From NCBI GenBank assembly GCA_029937635.1, contig JAPYPM010000047.1, positions 1 through 12,428 of the forward strand: a DNA stretch of 12,428 bases. Direction: 5' to 3'. Of this stretch, positions 1 through 6,267 are shown one piece after another (position 1 is the first letter of the stretch; every line of letters begins with the position of its first letter). The notes under the pieces were generated by a model, which did no database searches, had not been told where the DNA came from, and saw nothing but the letters and a program-made list of their open reading frames with translations. The stretch comes from Nitrospinaceae bacterium (GTDB lineage: Bacteria; Nitrospinota; Nitrospinia; Nitrospinales; VA-1). The position numbers were made by a program, and so were the translations under genes.

Positions 1-1762
1 TATACTTACTAAAAACTTCTTCTGAGATGAAGAACTCAACTAGTTCTTTATCTAACTCTCCCTTATCAGCCATTTCTCTAAGGATTCTATAAACAACTTC
101 TAAGGGCATAGCTTTTTTGTAAGGGCGATCACTTGCTGTAAGAGCCTCTGCTATATCTGTTACGCACATTATTTTTCCTTCAAACGGTATTTCATCTCCC
201 TTTAAACCGAGAGGATATCCGCCTCCATTTACAAACTCATGATGTGCTCCGGCGTAGAGAGGTATGTTTTTTAACTTTTTGGTAAAAGGTATTTTCTCGA
301 GCATTTTTAAGGTGACCGCAGCGTGATTCTGCATTTTCTTTCTCTCAGATTCCGTTATGCTTCCTCTTCGTATCGAGAGATTAAGCACTTCATCGTCATT
401 GAGAAAGGGTTGTTCATTGCCATCAAAATCTGTCCAAGTCATCTTAGAAATTTCTTCTAAACGTGCGATCTTTTCATCCTCAAGAAATTCTCCTGGATTA
501 TTACACTGGTTAATAAATTCACGAATATCCATCAATTCTTGACGTTTTATTTTCTGCTTCTCTTCTAGTGTTGAAACTTTTTTGGCATCTGATCCATTTT
601 GTAATATTTTTATTTTTTCATTTAAAAAGCTCTTTTCCATTTGTTCGATAATAAAGCATAGTCGTAAATCAACAAATTCAATTCTATCAAAAATGGTTTG
701 AAGTTTTTTAGCTTTTTCGACAACTTCTACCGGGGTTGTGACTTTGCCAATATCGTGCATCCATGCTGCAATTCGAAGCTCATGCATCTGATCATCATTA
801 AAAGAAATATCTTTGTATTTATCTTGGTTTTTGGTGAGAATATCGGCAAATGTTAGCGTCATATTGGCAACACGCCGTATATGACCTCCTGTAACAGGAG
901 ATTTTTCATCGATTGCAGTTGCCATTACCTGAACAAATGAATCAAATAAATTATCCATTTCTTTAATCAATTGGGCATTAGTTACGGCAACCGCTGCTTG
1001 AGAGGCAAGGGATTCGGTTAAATTTTCATAATCTTTAGAAAACGCGATAACCTCATTTGTTTTAATGTTTTGGGCATTAAGTAGTTGCAACACGCCAATA
1101 ACATCATTTTCATGGTTTCGCATAGGCACAACGAGCATTGATTTAGACCTATATCCAGAAGATTTGTCGAAGTTTTTGGGTCCAGTAAAGTCAAATAGTT
1201 CGGTTTGGTATACATCTGGAATATTTACGGGTTCACCTTTTATAGCCACATAGGCTGAAACATTACTTTCCTTTAGTTCGACAGGTGGAAAAGTGATTTC
1301 TTTTCCGGATGTTCCACCCATGCGAATTCCCAGACTTTTATTCTGAACAATTTTAAAGGCTAGTTTGTTTTCTTCTTTAAGATAAAGGGTTCCAGCATCG
1401 GCGTTTGTGAATTCACGGGCTTGATCAACAATCATTTCTAGCAAAACGGTGAGATCTGTAACACCTGATAATGCTATTCCTATATCGGATAGTTTGCTCA
1501 GCTGGTTATTTAGTCGGTCACCGTAGTCTTTAAGGTCGCCAACAACACTTGATAGAAGAGTATTGAGATTATTATCTTCTGAGTATTGAGCCTTTTCAGT
1601 GTTCATCTTTTTAATAACTCCTGTGTTATCGTGATCAATGTCTTCAGGGGTGATTAAGAAAAATTGATTACATTTCGCACATTTAAAGTCTATTCCCTCG
1701 GGTTTTACCTCAGAAACATCTACTTGGTATCCAGTTTGGCAATGCGTACAAACAATTTTCAT
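1..1762 (-). CDS. MJ0042-type zinc ribbon-GAF-HD-GYP protein, probable cyclic-di-GMP phosphodiesterase (3' end outside window)
   Basis: Read right to left from ATG at 1760-1762, the frame stays open for 587 codons to the window edge, so the C-terminus is missing. Residues 1-36 are a zinc ribbon of the MJ0042 type (C5/C8 and C28/C31). A GAF sensor domain covers about 85-260. The HD-GYP domain follows: HDIGK with H336-D337, a conserved His at 480, H507-H508-E509 and G515-Y516-P517, then the usual ALTASDRPY stretch. HD-GYP enzymes hydrolyse c-di-GMP to pGpG or GMP using a metal centre built from these residues, and all of them are present, so activity is likely. HD and HHE lie about 170 residues apart instead of roughly 60, because of an insertion (about 365-465) starting with a TTPVEVVEKAKKL-like segment; I recall this as a known variant. 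No transmembrane segment is seen, so a cytoplasmic sensor is likely. No Shine-Dalgarno is visible at the ATG. The ligand of the GAF domain cannot be read from the sequence. Confidence 0.93.
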   Translation of the reverse strand, partial: MKIVCTHCQTGYQVDVSEVKPEGIDFKCAKCNQFFLITPEDIDHDNTGVIKKMNTEKAQYSEDNNLNTLLSSVVGDLKDYGDRLNNQLSKLSDIGIALSGVTDLTVLLEMIVDQAREFTNADAGTLYLKEENKLAFKIVQNKSLGIRMGGTSGKEITFPPVELKESNVSAYVAIKGEPVNIPDVYQTELFDFTGPKNFDKSSGYRSKSMLVVPMRNHENDVIGVLQLLNAQNIKTNEVIAFSKDYENLTESLASQAAVAVTNAQLIKEMDNLFDSFVQVMATAIDEKSPVTGGHIRRVANMTLTFADILTKNQDKYKDISFNDDQMHELRIAAWMHDIGKVTTPVEVVEKAKKLQTIFDRIEFVDLRLCFIIEQMEKSFLNEKIKILQNGSDAKKVSTLEEKQKIKRQELMDIREFINQCNNPGEFLEDEKIARLEEISKMTWTDFDGNEQPFLNDDEVLNLSIRRGSITESERKKMQNHAAVTLKMLEKIPFTKKLKNIPLYAGAHHEFVNGGGYPLGLKGDEIPFEGKIMCVTDIAEALTASDRPYKKAMPLEVVYRILREMADKGELDKELVEFFISEEVFSKY

Positions 1763-1781
1763 AGAACGTTGTTTAGGGAAG

Positions 1782-1810
1782 TGTTAAATAATGTTAAATA
1801 GTTTTAAAAC
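1782..1810. repeat. Helically phased direct repeat plus palindrome upstream of the HD-GYP gene
   Basis: TGTTAAATA occurs at 1782-1790 and again at 1792-1800, exactly 10 bases apart, followed directly by the perfect palindrome GTTTTAAAAC (1801-1810). The block sits 20-48 bases upstream of the HD-GYP start, in the leader or promoter zone. A short inverted repeat, CTATT-(5)-AATAG, lies at 1825-1839. A regulator site is possible, but in such AT-rich DNA these may be chance matches. Confidence 0.3.
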
Positions 1811-1928
1811 TAGGAGCTAAATCTCTATTCTGACAATAGTTTAAATTATTATTGTATGAAAATACTTATAAATCAATTAAATCTTGTAGGTTTGAATCTT
1901 TGAATTGTTGTATGAGGATTAACATTAA

Positions 1929-2732
1929 TTAGATGTATTTATTAAGCAAGAGAGGTTCATTACTGGGCCATATTTTTTTACCACAAACATTTATAAAATT
2001 AGGGTTGTCTGATTTAAATAAATCAAGATGGGCTTTAAGTAGATCCTCCTTATTGGTTCGGCAATCCCCATACTTTTCTTTCTCTTCTGTGAAGATTCCT
2101 TCTTCGAATTTCTTAATTCCTATACTCGAAGGGGTGTTCTCAAAGTAGGATCTAAGGAGAGGATCCTTTAAATTATCAATATTTTTAGAGGTTTTTCTGA
2201 GAAGAAGTTTTATGCCTCGAGATGAAGCAGACTCAAAAAGACCAGCGCGTATGCAAGCATGATTAGATGCCCCATCTTCAGCCACAGTCCATTTTTCAAT
2301 GTTCTCCTTTGAGTGCCCCATTGCTCCGTATGTGCTTAATTGATGTCTTATTGTATAGAATGTCGAATAAGCTACTATAGTTCCTATATCAAGTTCATTT
2401 TCAAGTTGAAGAATGGGGTCAAATGAGAGTTTGTTTGAACGGTCAATTTGCTCCTGAGTTGCATCTTTTATTGGTATACCAACATCTCCAAGAGCTGTTG
2501 CATAAAACATGTAGTCAAACTTTGAATTATTAAAAGACTTTATTTCATTTCTACAGCTAGGATTATTTATGTCTCCAAAAATAGTGTGGTCAGCGCCTTC
2601 AATTTGAAACTCATCAGTTTCTTTACCGAACCAGTTAGCAATGATTACACTGTTTTTGTCAAAGTGCTCACGTATTGCTTTAATAGCAGATGTTCCCATA
2701 ACGCCTGTTCCACCAATGATTAAAAAATTCAT
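1929..2732 (-). CDS. FabI-like short-chain dehydrogenase/reductase (enoyl-ACP reductase homologue, substrate unknown)
   Basis: This 267-residue soluble protein opens with a Rossmann nucleotide-binding motif, GGTGVMG (7-13). GDINNP near 53-58 and KFDYMFYATA near 71-80 fit the acidic turn and the NxA-like strand of the SDR fold. The catalytic region matches FabI rather than classical SDRs: Y135-GAMGHS-K142 has the Tyr-x6-Lys spacing of FabI (YNVMGLAK in E. coli), with an upstream Tyr at 126. IRAGLFESASSRGIK (161-175) parallels the AGPIRTLAASGIK segment of FabI. The family reduces enoyl-ACP with NAD(P)H in fatty-acid elongation. The N-terminal glycine motif differs from that of FabI, so the substrate may too. 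ATG has a good Shine-Dalgarno, GAAAGGA. It is the last gene of a probable operon, 56 bases after the exported protein. Calling it SDR/FabI-like is secure; calling it the enoyl-ACP reductase is not. Confidence 0.8.
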   Translation of the reverse strand: MNFLIIGGTGVMGTSAIKAIREHFDKNSVIIANWFGKETDEFQIEGADHTIFGDINNPSCRNEIKSFNNSKFDYMFYATALGDVGIPIKDATQEQIDRSNKLSFDPILQLENELDIGTIVAYSTFYTIRHQLSTYGAMGHSKENIEKWTVAEDGASNHACIRAGLFESASSRGIKLLLRKTSKNIDNLKDPLLRSYFENTPSSIGIKKFEEGIFTEEKEKYGDCRTNKEDLLKAHLDLFKSDNPNFINVCGKKIWPSNEPLLLNKYI

Positions 2733-2788
2733 TAGATCCTTTCAGTTAGTTTTTTGGTGATTGTCTTATCTTTTTTGGACCAGCTAAA

Positions 2789-3475
2789 TTAGGATCCACC
2801 AACACTTTCATTAATATCCCAATAAGGTATGTGTGAAATTTCATTTAAAGCTTGAGTTATATATGGGTCGCTTGAAAGAAAACTATCAATTTGTAATAAA
2901 AGCGAGTGCGCCTTTTTTAATATAACTTCTGGTGATTTTGGTCTAGTAACATTTTTCGTTAACAAAACATAATCACTTAACAATGGAATAGAACCCTTAA
3001 TAGTATTTTGAATTCCAGCTATTTCCAAGGTGCGAAACTCATTATTTTTTGCATAGCTGAAAAACTTAAGCCATTTTTTAATTTGCTGAGAAGTTTTCCC
3101 TTGGTTAAAAAGATCTGCTTTGAATTTTGCTTCACCATTTTCAGTTATATGGTGTGATATATACATTGCAAGGTCATTTAAAGGAATACCATTTTTTGTT
3201 TTACATAAATAGTTGAGAACAAAGAGTATTTTGTTGATTCGTGAATCAAGTTGTATCGCTTGAGTTGAATGTTTTCGCAAAGATGAATCTTTTTCAAAAT
3301 ATCCCCATAGCCCTCCCTTTAACGCTAGACTATCGTTTTTTTTTGCGAGAGGAATTATTAACTCATCGCATGCTGGACCTGCTAATGAGATTGATGTAAA
3401 CCAAGTCAATAAAACAGTTTGTAAAAATATGAAAATTATTTTATTTCTTATGCTTTTTTGATTGTTTAAAAACAT
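2789..3475 (-). CDS. Exported protein of unknown function
   Basis: I do not recognise this 228-residue protein. It begins with a basic stretch (about 7-12) and a hydrophobic core (13-29), and SLA at 30-32 is a plausible signal peptidase I site, so the mature protein of about 196 residues should be periplasmic or secreted. C36, just after the cleavage site, and C91 are the only cysteines and could form a disulfide. C36 is not in a lipobox, so a lipoprotein is unlikely. The mature part is lysine-rich and mainly helical in character, with a PLNDLAMYI segment near 98-106 and an aromatic/acidic tail (PYWDINES, 217-224). It starts 5 bases after the stop of the EVE gene, so the two are almost certainly co-transcribed. 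No Shine-Dalgarno is seen; translation may be coupled to the upstream gene. Confidence 0.8.
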   Translation of the reverse strand: MFLNNQKSIRNKIIFIFLQTVLLTWFTSISLAGPACDELIIPLAKKNDSLALKGGLWGYFEKDSSLRKHSTQAIQLDSRINKILFVLNYLCKTKNGIPLNDLAMYISHHITENGEAKFKADLFNQGKTSQQIKKWLKFFSYAKNNEFRTLEIAGIQNTIKGSIPLLSDYVLLTKNVTRPKSPEVILKKAHSLLLQIDSFLSSDPYITQALNEISHIPYWDINESVGGS

Positions 3476-3480
3476 GAGGT

Positions 3481-3903
3481 TTATAAGTCGGAGAGTTTTG
3501 TGTTTCCCATTATCAAGATAAACTTAAATTCACTTTTCGTTAGTGGTATTACAGATAATCGAGATTGTTTTATTAAGGCCAAGTTGGCTAATTTTTGCTG
3601 ACTTTTGATATCAGCAAGGGTAACTGGTGATAATAACTCTTTATATGGCTTAAGGTTTACAACTACCCAGTTCGGGTCTTCTGAAGTTGGGTCGGGATAG
3701 TTTTCCTTAGATACTTTGGCTACACCTTTAATTTCCTTACCTATAACGCTATGATAGAAGAATACTAAGTCTCCTTTTCTCATGTTTTTTAAATTATTTC
3801 GTGCTTGATAATTTCGTACTCCATCCCAGTAAGTTTCTTTATCTTTTACAAATTGGTCCCAGTTGTATTGGGAAGGTTCTTGTTTAACAAGCCAAAAATT
3901 CAT
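3481..3903 (-). CDS. EVE-domain protein (THYN1-like, PUA-like fold)
   Basis: The 140-residue product is a complete single EVE domain. It begins MNFWLVKQEP, as family members do (xYWLxKxEP). Then come WDGVRNYQARN (26-36), a GD-LVFFYHS segment (44-52), YPDP (69-72), PVTLADIK (93-100) and RLSVIP (115-120), all family signatures. EVE domains belong to the PUA-like group and bind modified bases in DNA or RNA through an aromatic cage; the cellular role of the stand-alone bacterial form is not settled. The frame remains open upstream to an ATG at 3997-3999, which would add 32 residues. I reject that start because the family begins at this Met and a promoter candidate lies inside the extension. It is the first gene of a leftward operon with the exported protein and the FabI-like reductase. 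Confidence 0.92.
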   Translation of the reverse strand: MNFWLVKQEPSQYNWDQFVKDKETYWDGVRNYQARNNLKNMRKGDLVFFYHSVIGKEIKGVAKVSKENYPDPTSEDPNWVVVNLKPYKELLSPVTLADIKSQQKLANLALIKQSRLSVIPLTKSEFKFILIMGNTKLSDL

Positions 3904-3945
3904 GAGGTTAGCTACACTATGGTTAAAGGATGTTTTACTGCAAAG

Positions 3946-3975
3946 AGTATATAACACTCGGCGTAACTCTTCCAA
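3946..3975 (-). promoter_or_regulatory. Candidate sigma70-type promoter for the EVE operon
   Basis: On the minus strand TTGGAA (3970-3975) is separated by 18 bases from TATACT (3946-3951). A start about 7 bases further would give a leader of about 35-40 bases before the ATG at 3903, which supports that start over the longer frame. The match is moderate, and AT-rich DNA gives many such hits. Confidence 0.35.
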
Positions 3976-4029
3976 TGGCAATCTGTTTGGGGAAAGCAAT
4001 AGAGTAAAGTATTGATTCTAATTAATAGA

Positions 4030-4059
4030 TTGACCTGATTAGGGTTTCAAATATATAAT
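4030..4059 (+). promoter_or_regulatory. Candidate sigma70-type promoter for the aldolase operon
   Basis: TTGACC (4030-4035) and a perfect TATAAT (4054-4059) are separated by 18 bases. Transcription would start near 4066 and leave a leader of about 75 bases before the aldolase ATG. This is the strongest promoter match seen in the window, and it lies divergent to the EVE operon promoter. Confidence 0.55.
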
Positions 4060-4091
4060 TTAGATTATAAAAAAACATAATTATATAGCTT

Positions 4092-4116
4092 TTTAACAAT
4101 AACAGTAGTTGTTAAA
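4092..4116. promoter_or_regulatory. Inverted repeat in the aldolase operon leader
   Basis: TTTAACAA (4092-4099) and TTGTTAAA (4109-4116) are perfect 8-base arms around a 9-base centre. They lie between the promoter candidate and the Shine-Dalgarno of the aldolase gene. The repeat could be a repressor operator just downstream of the transcription start or a weak leader hairpin. The long, AT-only pairing makes a strong RNA hairpin unlikely, so an operator is my preferred reading. Confidence 0.4.
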
Positions 4117-4140
4117 GAAATTTTATTTTTAGAGGGTGGT

Positions 4141-5091
4141 ATGTATCGTAAAGAAATCAAAGTTTTAGATTGCACTATAAGAGACGGTGGGCTTATGAAT
4201 AATCATTTGTTTACAGATGATTTTTTGTCAGCTGTTTTTAAATCACTTAATAGTTCAGGAGTTGATTATATCGAGCTTGGTTATAAGGCCGACGAAAGTC
4301 AATTTTCAAGAAGTGAATATGGTTCTATGAAGTTCTGTAGTGAAAAAGATATTGAAAAAGTTATCAATGGTGAGGAAGTTAAAAGTAAAATTTCTGTAAT
4401 GGTTGACATGGGTAGAGTAGAACCTTCTACAATACCTCAGAAGAGTGAAAGCTTGATTGATATGATGCGTGTAGCAAGTTATGTTAAAGATATTGATAAA
4501 GCCATTGATTTAGCAAATCAAATACAAACAAAGGGTTATGAGGTTACAATAAATTTAATGGCAGTGTCTCACGCTAGAGAACTAGAGTTAGATGAGGCTT
4601 TGATTCAGGTAGAAAAAGAATCAAATGTAGATGCTTTGTATCTTGTGGATAGTTTTGGTGCACTTTATTCTGAACAGATTACGCATTTAGCAAATAAATA
4701 TAAATCCCTAATGCCCACAAAAGAAATTGGTATTCACGCCCACAACAATCAGCAATTAGCTTTTGCTAACACCATAGAAGCTATTATACAAAATATAAAC
4801 TTTTTAGATGGAACTATTTTCGGTATTGGTCGTGCCGCCGGTAACTGCCCTTTGGAGTTGTTACTTGGCTTCCTTAAGAACCCAAAATATGATTTGCGGC
4901 CAATACTAGAAATTTTGGAAAGTCACTTTGTAAAACTTAAGGATGAAATTGAATGGGGATATACAATTCCATATATGATAACAGGGATTCTTGACTTGCA
5001 CCCTAGGGCAGGAATGAAGCTAAGAAAATCAGATGACAGGGATAATTATTTAGGTTTTTTTGATGGTCTTGTTCAGAGTGATAGCGCTTGA
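4141..5091 (+). CDS. HMGL-like (DRE-TIM) metal-dependent aldolase family protein
   Basis: This 316-residue protein carries the DRE-TIM metallolyase signatures of the HMG-CoA lyase/4-hydroxy-2-oxovalerate aldolase family. They are DCTIRDGG (10-17, with R14-D15), VDSFG (169-173), GIHAHNNQQLAFANT (197-211, metal ligands H199 and H201) and GIGRAAGNCPLEL (228-240). The C-terminal part, with PYMITG and HPRAGM before a DRDNY segment, fits a subgroup usually annotated only as aldolase catalytic domain protein. The family makes or breaks C-C bonds next to a 2-oxo acid (often pyruvate) with a divalent metal. The substrate is not readable. DmpG partners (acetaldehyde dehydrogenase) are absent here, so classical meta-cleavage is unlikely. 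ATG follows a good Shine-Dalgarno (GAGGGTGG). The stop overlaps the start of the KDPG-type aldolase gene by 4 bases, so the two are coupled. Confidence 0.88.
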   Translation: MYRKEIKVLDCTIRDGGLMNNHLFTDDFLSAVFKSLNSSGVDYIELGYKADESQFSRSEYGSMKFCSEKDIEKVINGEEVKSKISVMVDMGRVEPSTIPQKSESLIDMMRVASYVKDIDKAIDLANQIQTKGYEVTINLMAVSHARELELDEALIQVEKESNVDALYLVDSFGALYSEQITHLANKYKSLMPTKEIGIHAHNNQQLAFANTIEAIIQNINFLDGTIFGIGRAAGNCPLELLLGFLKNPKYDLRPILEILESHFVKLKDEIEWGYTIPYMITGILDLHPRAGMKLRKSDDRDNYLGFFDGLVQSDSA

Positions 5092-5753
5092 CCCAATTTG
5101 ATAGCAAACAAAGATTTAACCTTGTTAGATTTAAAGAAATCCCGGTTCTTGGTATTATTCGTGGTGCACCCCAGAATGCTATTGAAGGGATTTTGAATGC
5201 CTGTATTTTAGGTGGTATTAAATTTGTTGAATTGACCCTGAATTCGGAAAACGCATTATCTCTTATTTCATTAGCGTCTCAAAAATTTTCTAAAGATCTT
5301 TGTGTTGGTGCTGGAACTGTCCTCTCATTAACTGATGCTCAGCTTGCGGCTGAGGCTGGTGCTAACTTTATTGTATCGCCAACGTTAAACATAGATGTGG
5401 CCACCTATTGTAATAAAAAAGGGCTAGCTTATTTTCCTGGTGCACTTACCCCTACTGAAATTGAAAAAGCATGGGGTACTGGTGCTGCTATGGTCAAGGT
5501 GTTTCCCGCATCCCAAATGGGGGCTAATTATTTTAATACTGTTTGTGGACCATTTAATGAACTTTTATTAATGGCTGTTGGTGGTATTGATTCCTCTAAT
5601 GCAGTTGATTATTTAAATGCTGGTGCTTCAGCAGTAGCAATTGGTGGGTCCGTTTTTACAGAGTCAAGAATGAAAAATAAGAAATTTAACGACATACAGC
5701 AAGCGATTTTAGGTCTTGTGATTAGTGTGAAAAACTTTAACCGCAAGCCCTAG
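5088..5753 (+). CDS. KDPG/KDPGal-type aldolase (class I, Schiff base)
   Basis: The 221-residue product fits the Eda/DgoA family, whose trimeric cytosolic enzymes split 2-keto-3-deoxy-6-phospho sugar acids (or 4-hydroxy-2-oxoglutarate) into pyruvate and an aldehyde. Visible signatures are IIRG (23-26), general base E48 in VELTLNS, GAGTVL (74-79), FIVSP (94-98), PGALTPTE (117-124), and KVFPAS (137-142) with the Schiff-base Lys137. Where Eda has ELR-type EVTLRT, this protein has ELTLNS, resembling DgoA (EIPLNS); KVFPAS with G145 and Y148 also recalls the KIFPSSxxGxxY segment of DgoA. Hence 6-phosphogalactonate-type or other substrates are as likely as KDPG. Start: TTG at 5088-5090, overlapping the previous stop as TTGA. 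No ATG is available before the conserved core. No edd or dgo partner genes are nearby. Confidence 0.9.
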   Translation: MTQFDSKQRFNLVRFKEIPVLGIIRGAPQNAIEGILNACILGGIKFVELTLNSENALSLISLASQKFSKDLCVGAGTVLSLTDAQLAAEAGANFIVSPTLNIDVATYCNKKGLAYFPGALTPTEIEKAWGTGAAMVKVFPASQMGANYFNTVCGPFNELLLMAVGGIDSSNAVDYLNAGASAVAIGGSVFTESRMKNKKFNDIQQAILGLVISVKNFNRKP

Positions 5754-5804
5754 GTTGTTTTTATTTTTTTTAAAAATTTATAGACCTATGCCATTTGATT
5801 TTAT

Positions 5805-5820
5805 GAAAGGCTCGATAATG
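5805..5820 (+). promoter_or_regulatory. Ribosome binding site that sets the start of the small acidic protein
   Basis: GAAAGG (5805-5810) lies 7 bases before ATG 5818-5820. Earlier in-frame starts (TTG 5755, ATG 5788) have no comparable site, so the shorter protein is preferred. Confidence 0.6.
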
Positions 5821-6048
5821 AATGATGATGAAAGATTCGCAAAATTATGTGAATCAATAGAAGATTGTATAAGAGAAGTTAATGAGGGAGAAGGTATATA
5901 CTCTGATCTTGAAATCATGCAGGCAATTAACTTTGTAGGTTTTAATTTTTTTCGAGATGATTGGGAGGAGTTTAAAAAATCAGATTCTTCAAAGGACGGG
6001 AGTTTTGAAATGATGAAAAAAGAATCAGGAGAGAATCTTATTAATTAA
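5818..6048 (+). CDS. Small acidic protein of unknown function
   Basis: I do not recognise this 76-residue protein. It is strongly acidic (MNDDERF at the start, a DDWEEF segment near 47-52), has two cysteines about seven residues apart (near 11 and 18) that are probably not a metal site, and has a hydrophobic/aromatic centre, INFVGFNFF (38-46). This could be an amphipathic helix pair with a disordered tail. No signal peptide or membrane segment is seen. It follows the KDPG-type aldolase by 64 bases on the same strand, so it may be the third gene of that operon, with its own good ribosome binding site. Coding character is supported by the site and the frame length, not by homology. Confidence 0.6.
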   Translation: MNDDERFAKLCESIEDCIREVNEGEGIYSDLEIMQAINFVGFNFFRDDWEEFKKSDSSKDGSFEMMKKESGENLIN

Positions 6049-6267
6049 TTTTATTACTGTCATTATCTTCTCCTTAACTATATTGACTATAGCCAATTAA
6101 ATATTTTTTAATTCCCTTCCGCATCTAATGATTTTTCTGAATTTTTCTTTCTGATTTTTTATCTTTCTTTGATTTTTAGCTTTAAATTTTTTTTTATTGA
6201 AACAATTTTTACGTAAATTGTAATAATGTTTTAGTTTGTGTAGCCAATTTTGTGAAAAGGATATTTT
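6049..6267. other. Intergenic region, AT-rich
   Basis: It contains a short AT-only inverted repeat, AATTAAA (6095-6101) and TTTAATT (6107-6113), and then a T-rich tract (about 6130-6195). The promoter candidate of the carboxypeptidase gene is at the right end. No clear rho-independent terminator (GC-rich stem plus T-run) and no small RNA are evident. Confidence 0.5.
6197..6224 (+). promoter_or_regulatory. Candidate promoter of the M32 carboxypeptidase gene with an embedded inverted repeat
   Basis: TTGAAA (6197-6202) and TGTAAT (6219-6224) are separated by 16 bases, giving a leader of about 35 bases. Between and overlapping these boxes, ACAATTT (6202-6208) and AAATTGT (6215-6221) form a 7-base inverted repeat with a 6-base centre, placed as an operator would be. 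Confidence 0.4.

Noticed and set aside
357..1253. Plus-strand and other-frame open frames in the HD-GYP region
   Set aside because: The minus-strand frame carries GAF and HD-GYP motifs throughout; the others are shadows with no motif or ribosome binding site.
1891..1905. Tandem TTTGAAT repeat (8-base period) downstream of the FabI-like gene
   Set aside because: Only two short copies in AT-rich DNA; no sign of a longer array or function.
3904..3999. 32-residue N-terminal extension of the EVE protein from an upstream ATG
   Set aside because: EVE proteins begin at the conserved WLxKxEP strand. The extension has no ribosome binding site and contains a promoter candidate on the same strand.
3904..4140. 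Possible small RNA or riboswitch in the divergent region
   Set aside because: Apart from the promoters and one short AT-only inverted repeat, no stable fold or known motif is seen.
5755..5817. Longer start (TTG 5755 or ATG 5788) for the small acidic protein
   Set aside because: Only ATG 5818 has a well-placed GAAAGG site. The extra residues are encoded by low-complexity T-rich sequence.
6130..6195. T-rich tract as a terminator or riboswitch
   Set aside because: No GC-containing stem precedes it and no conserved aptamer pattern is recognisable.
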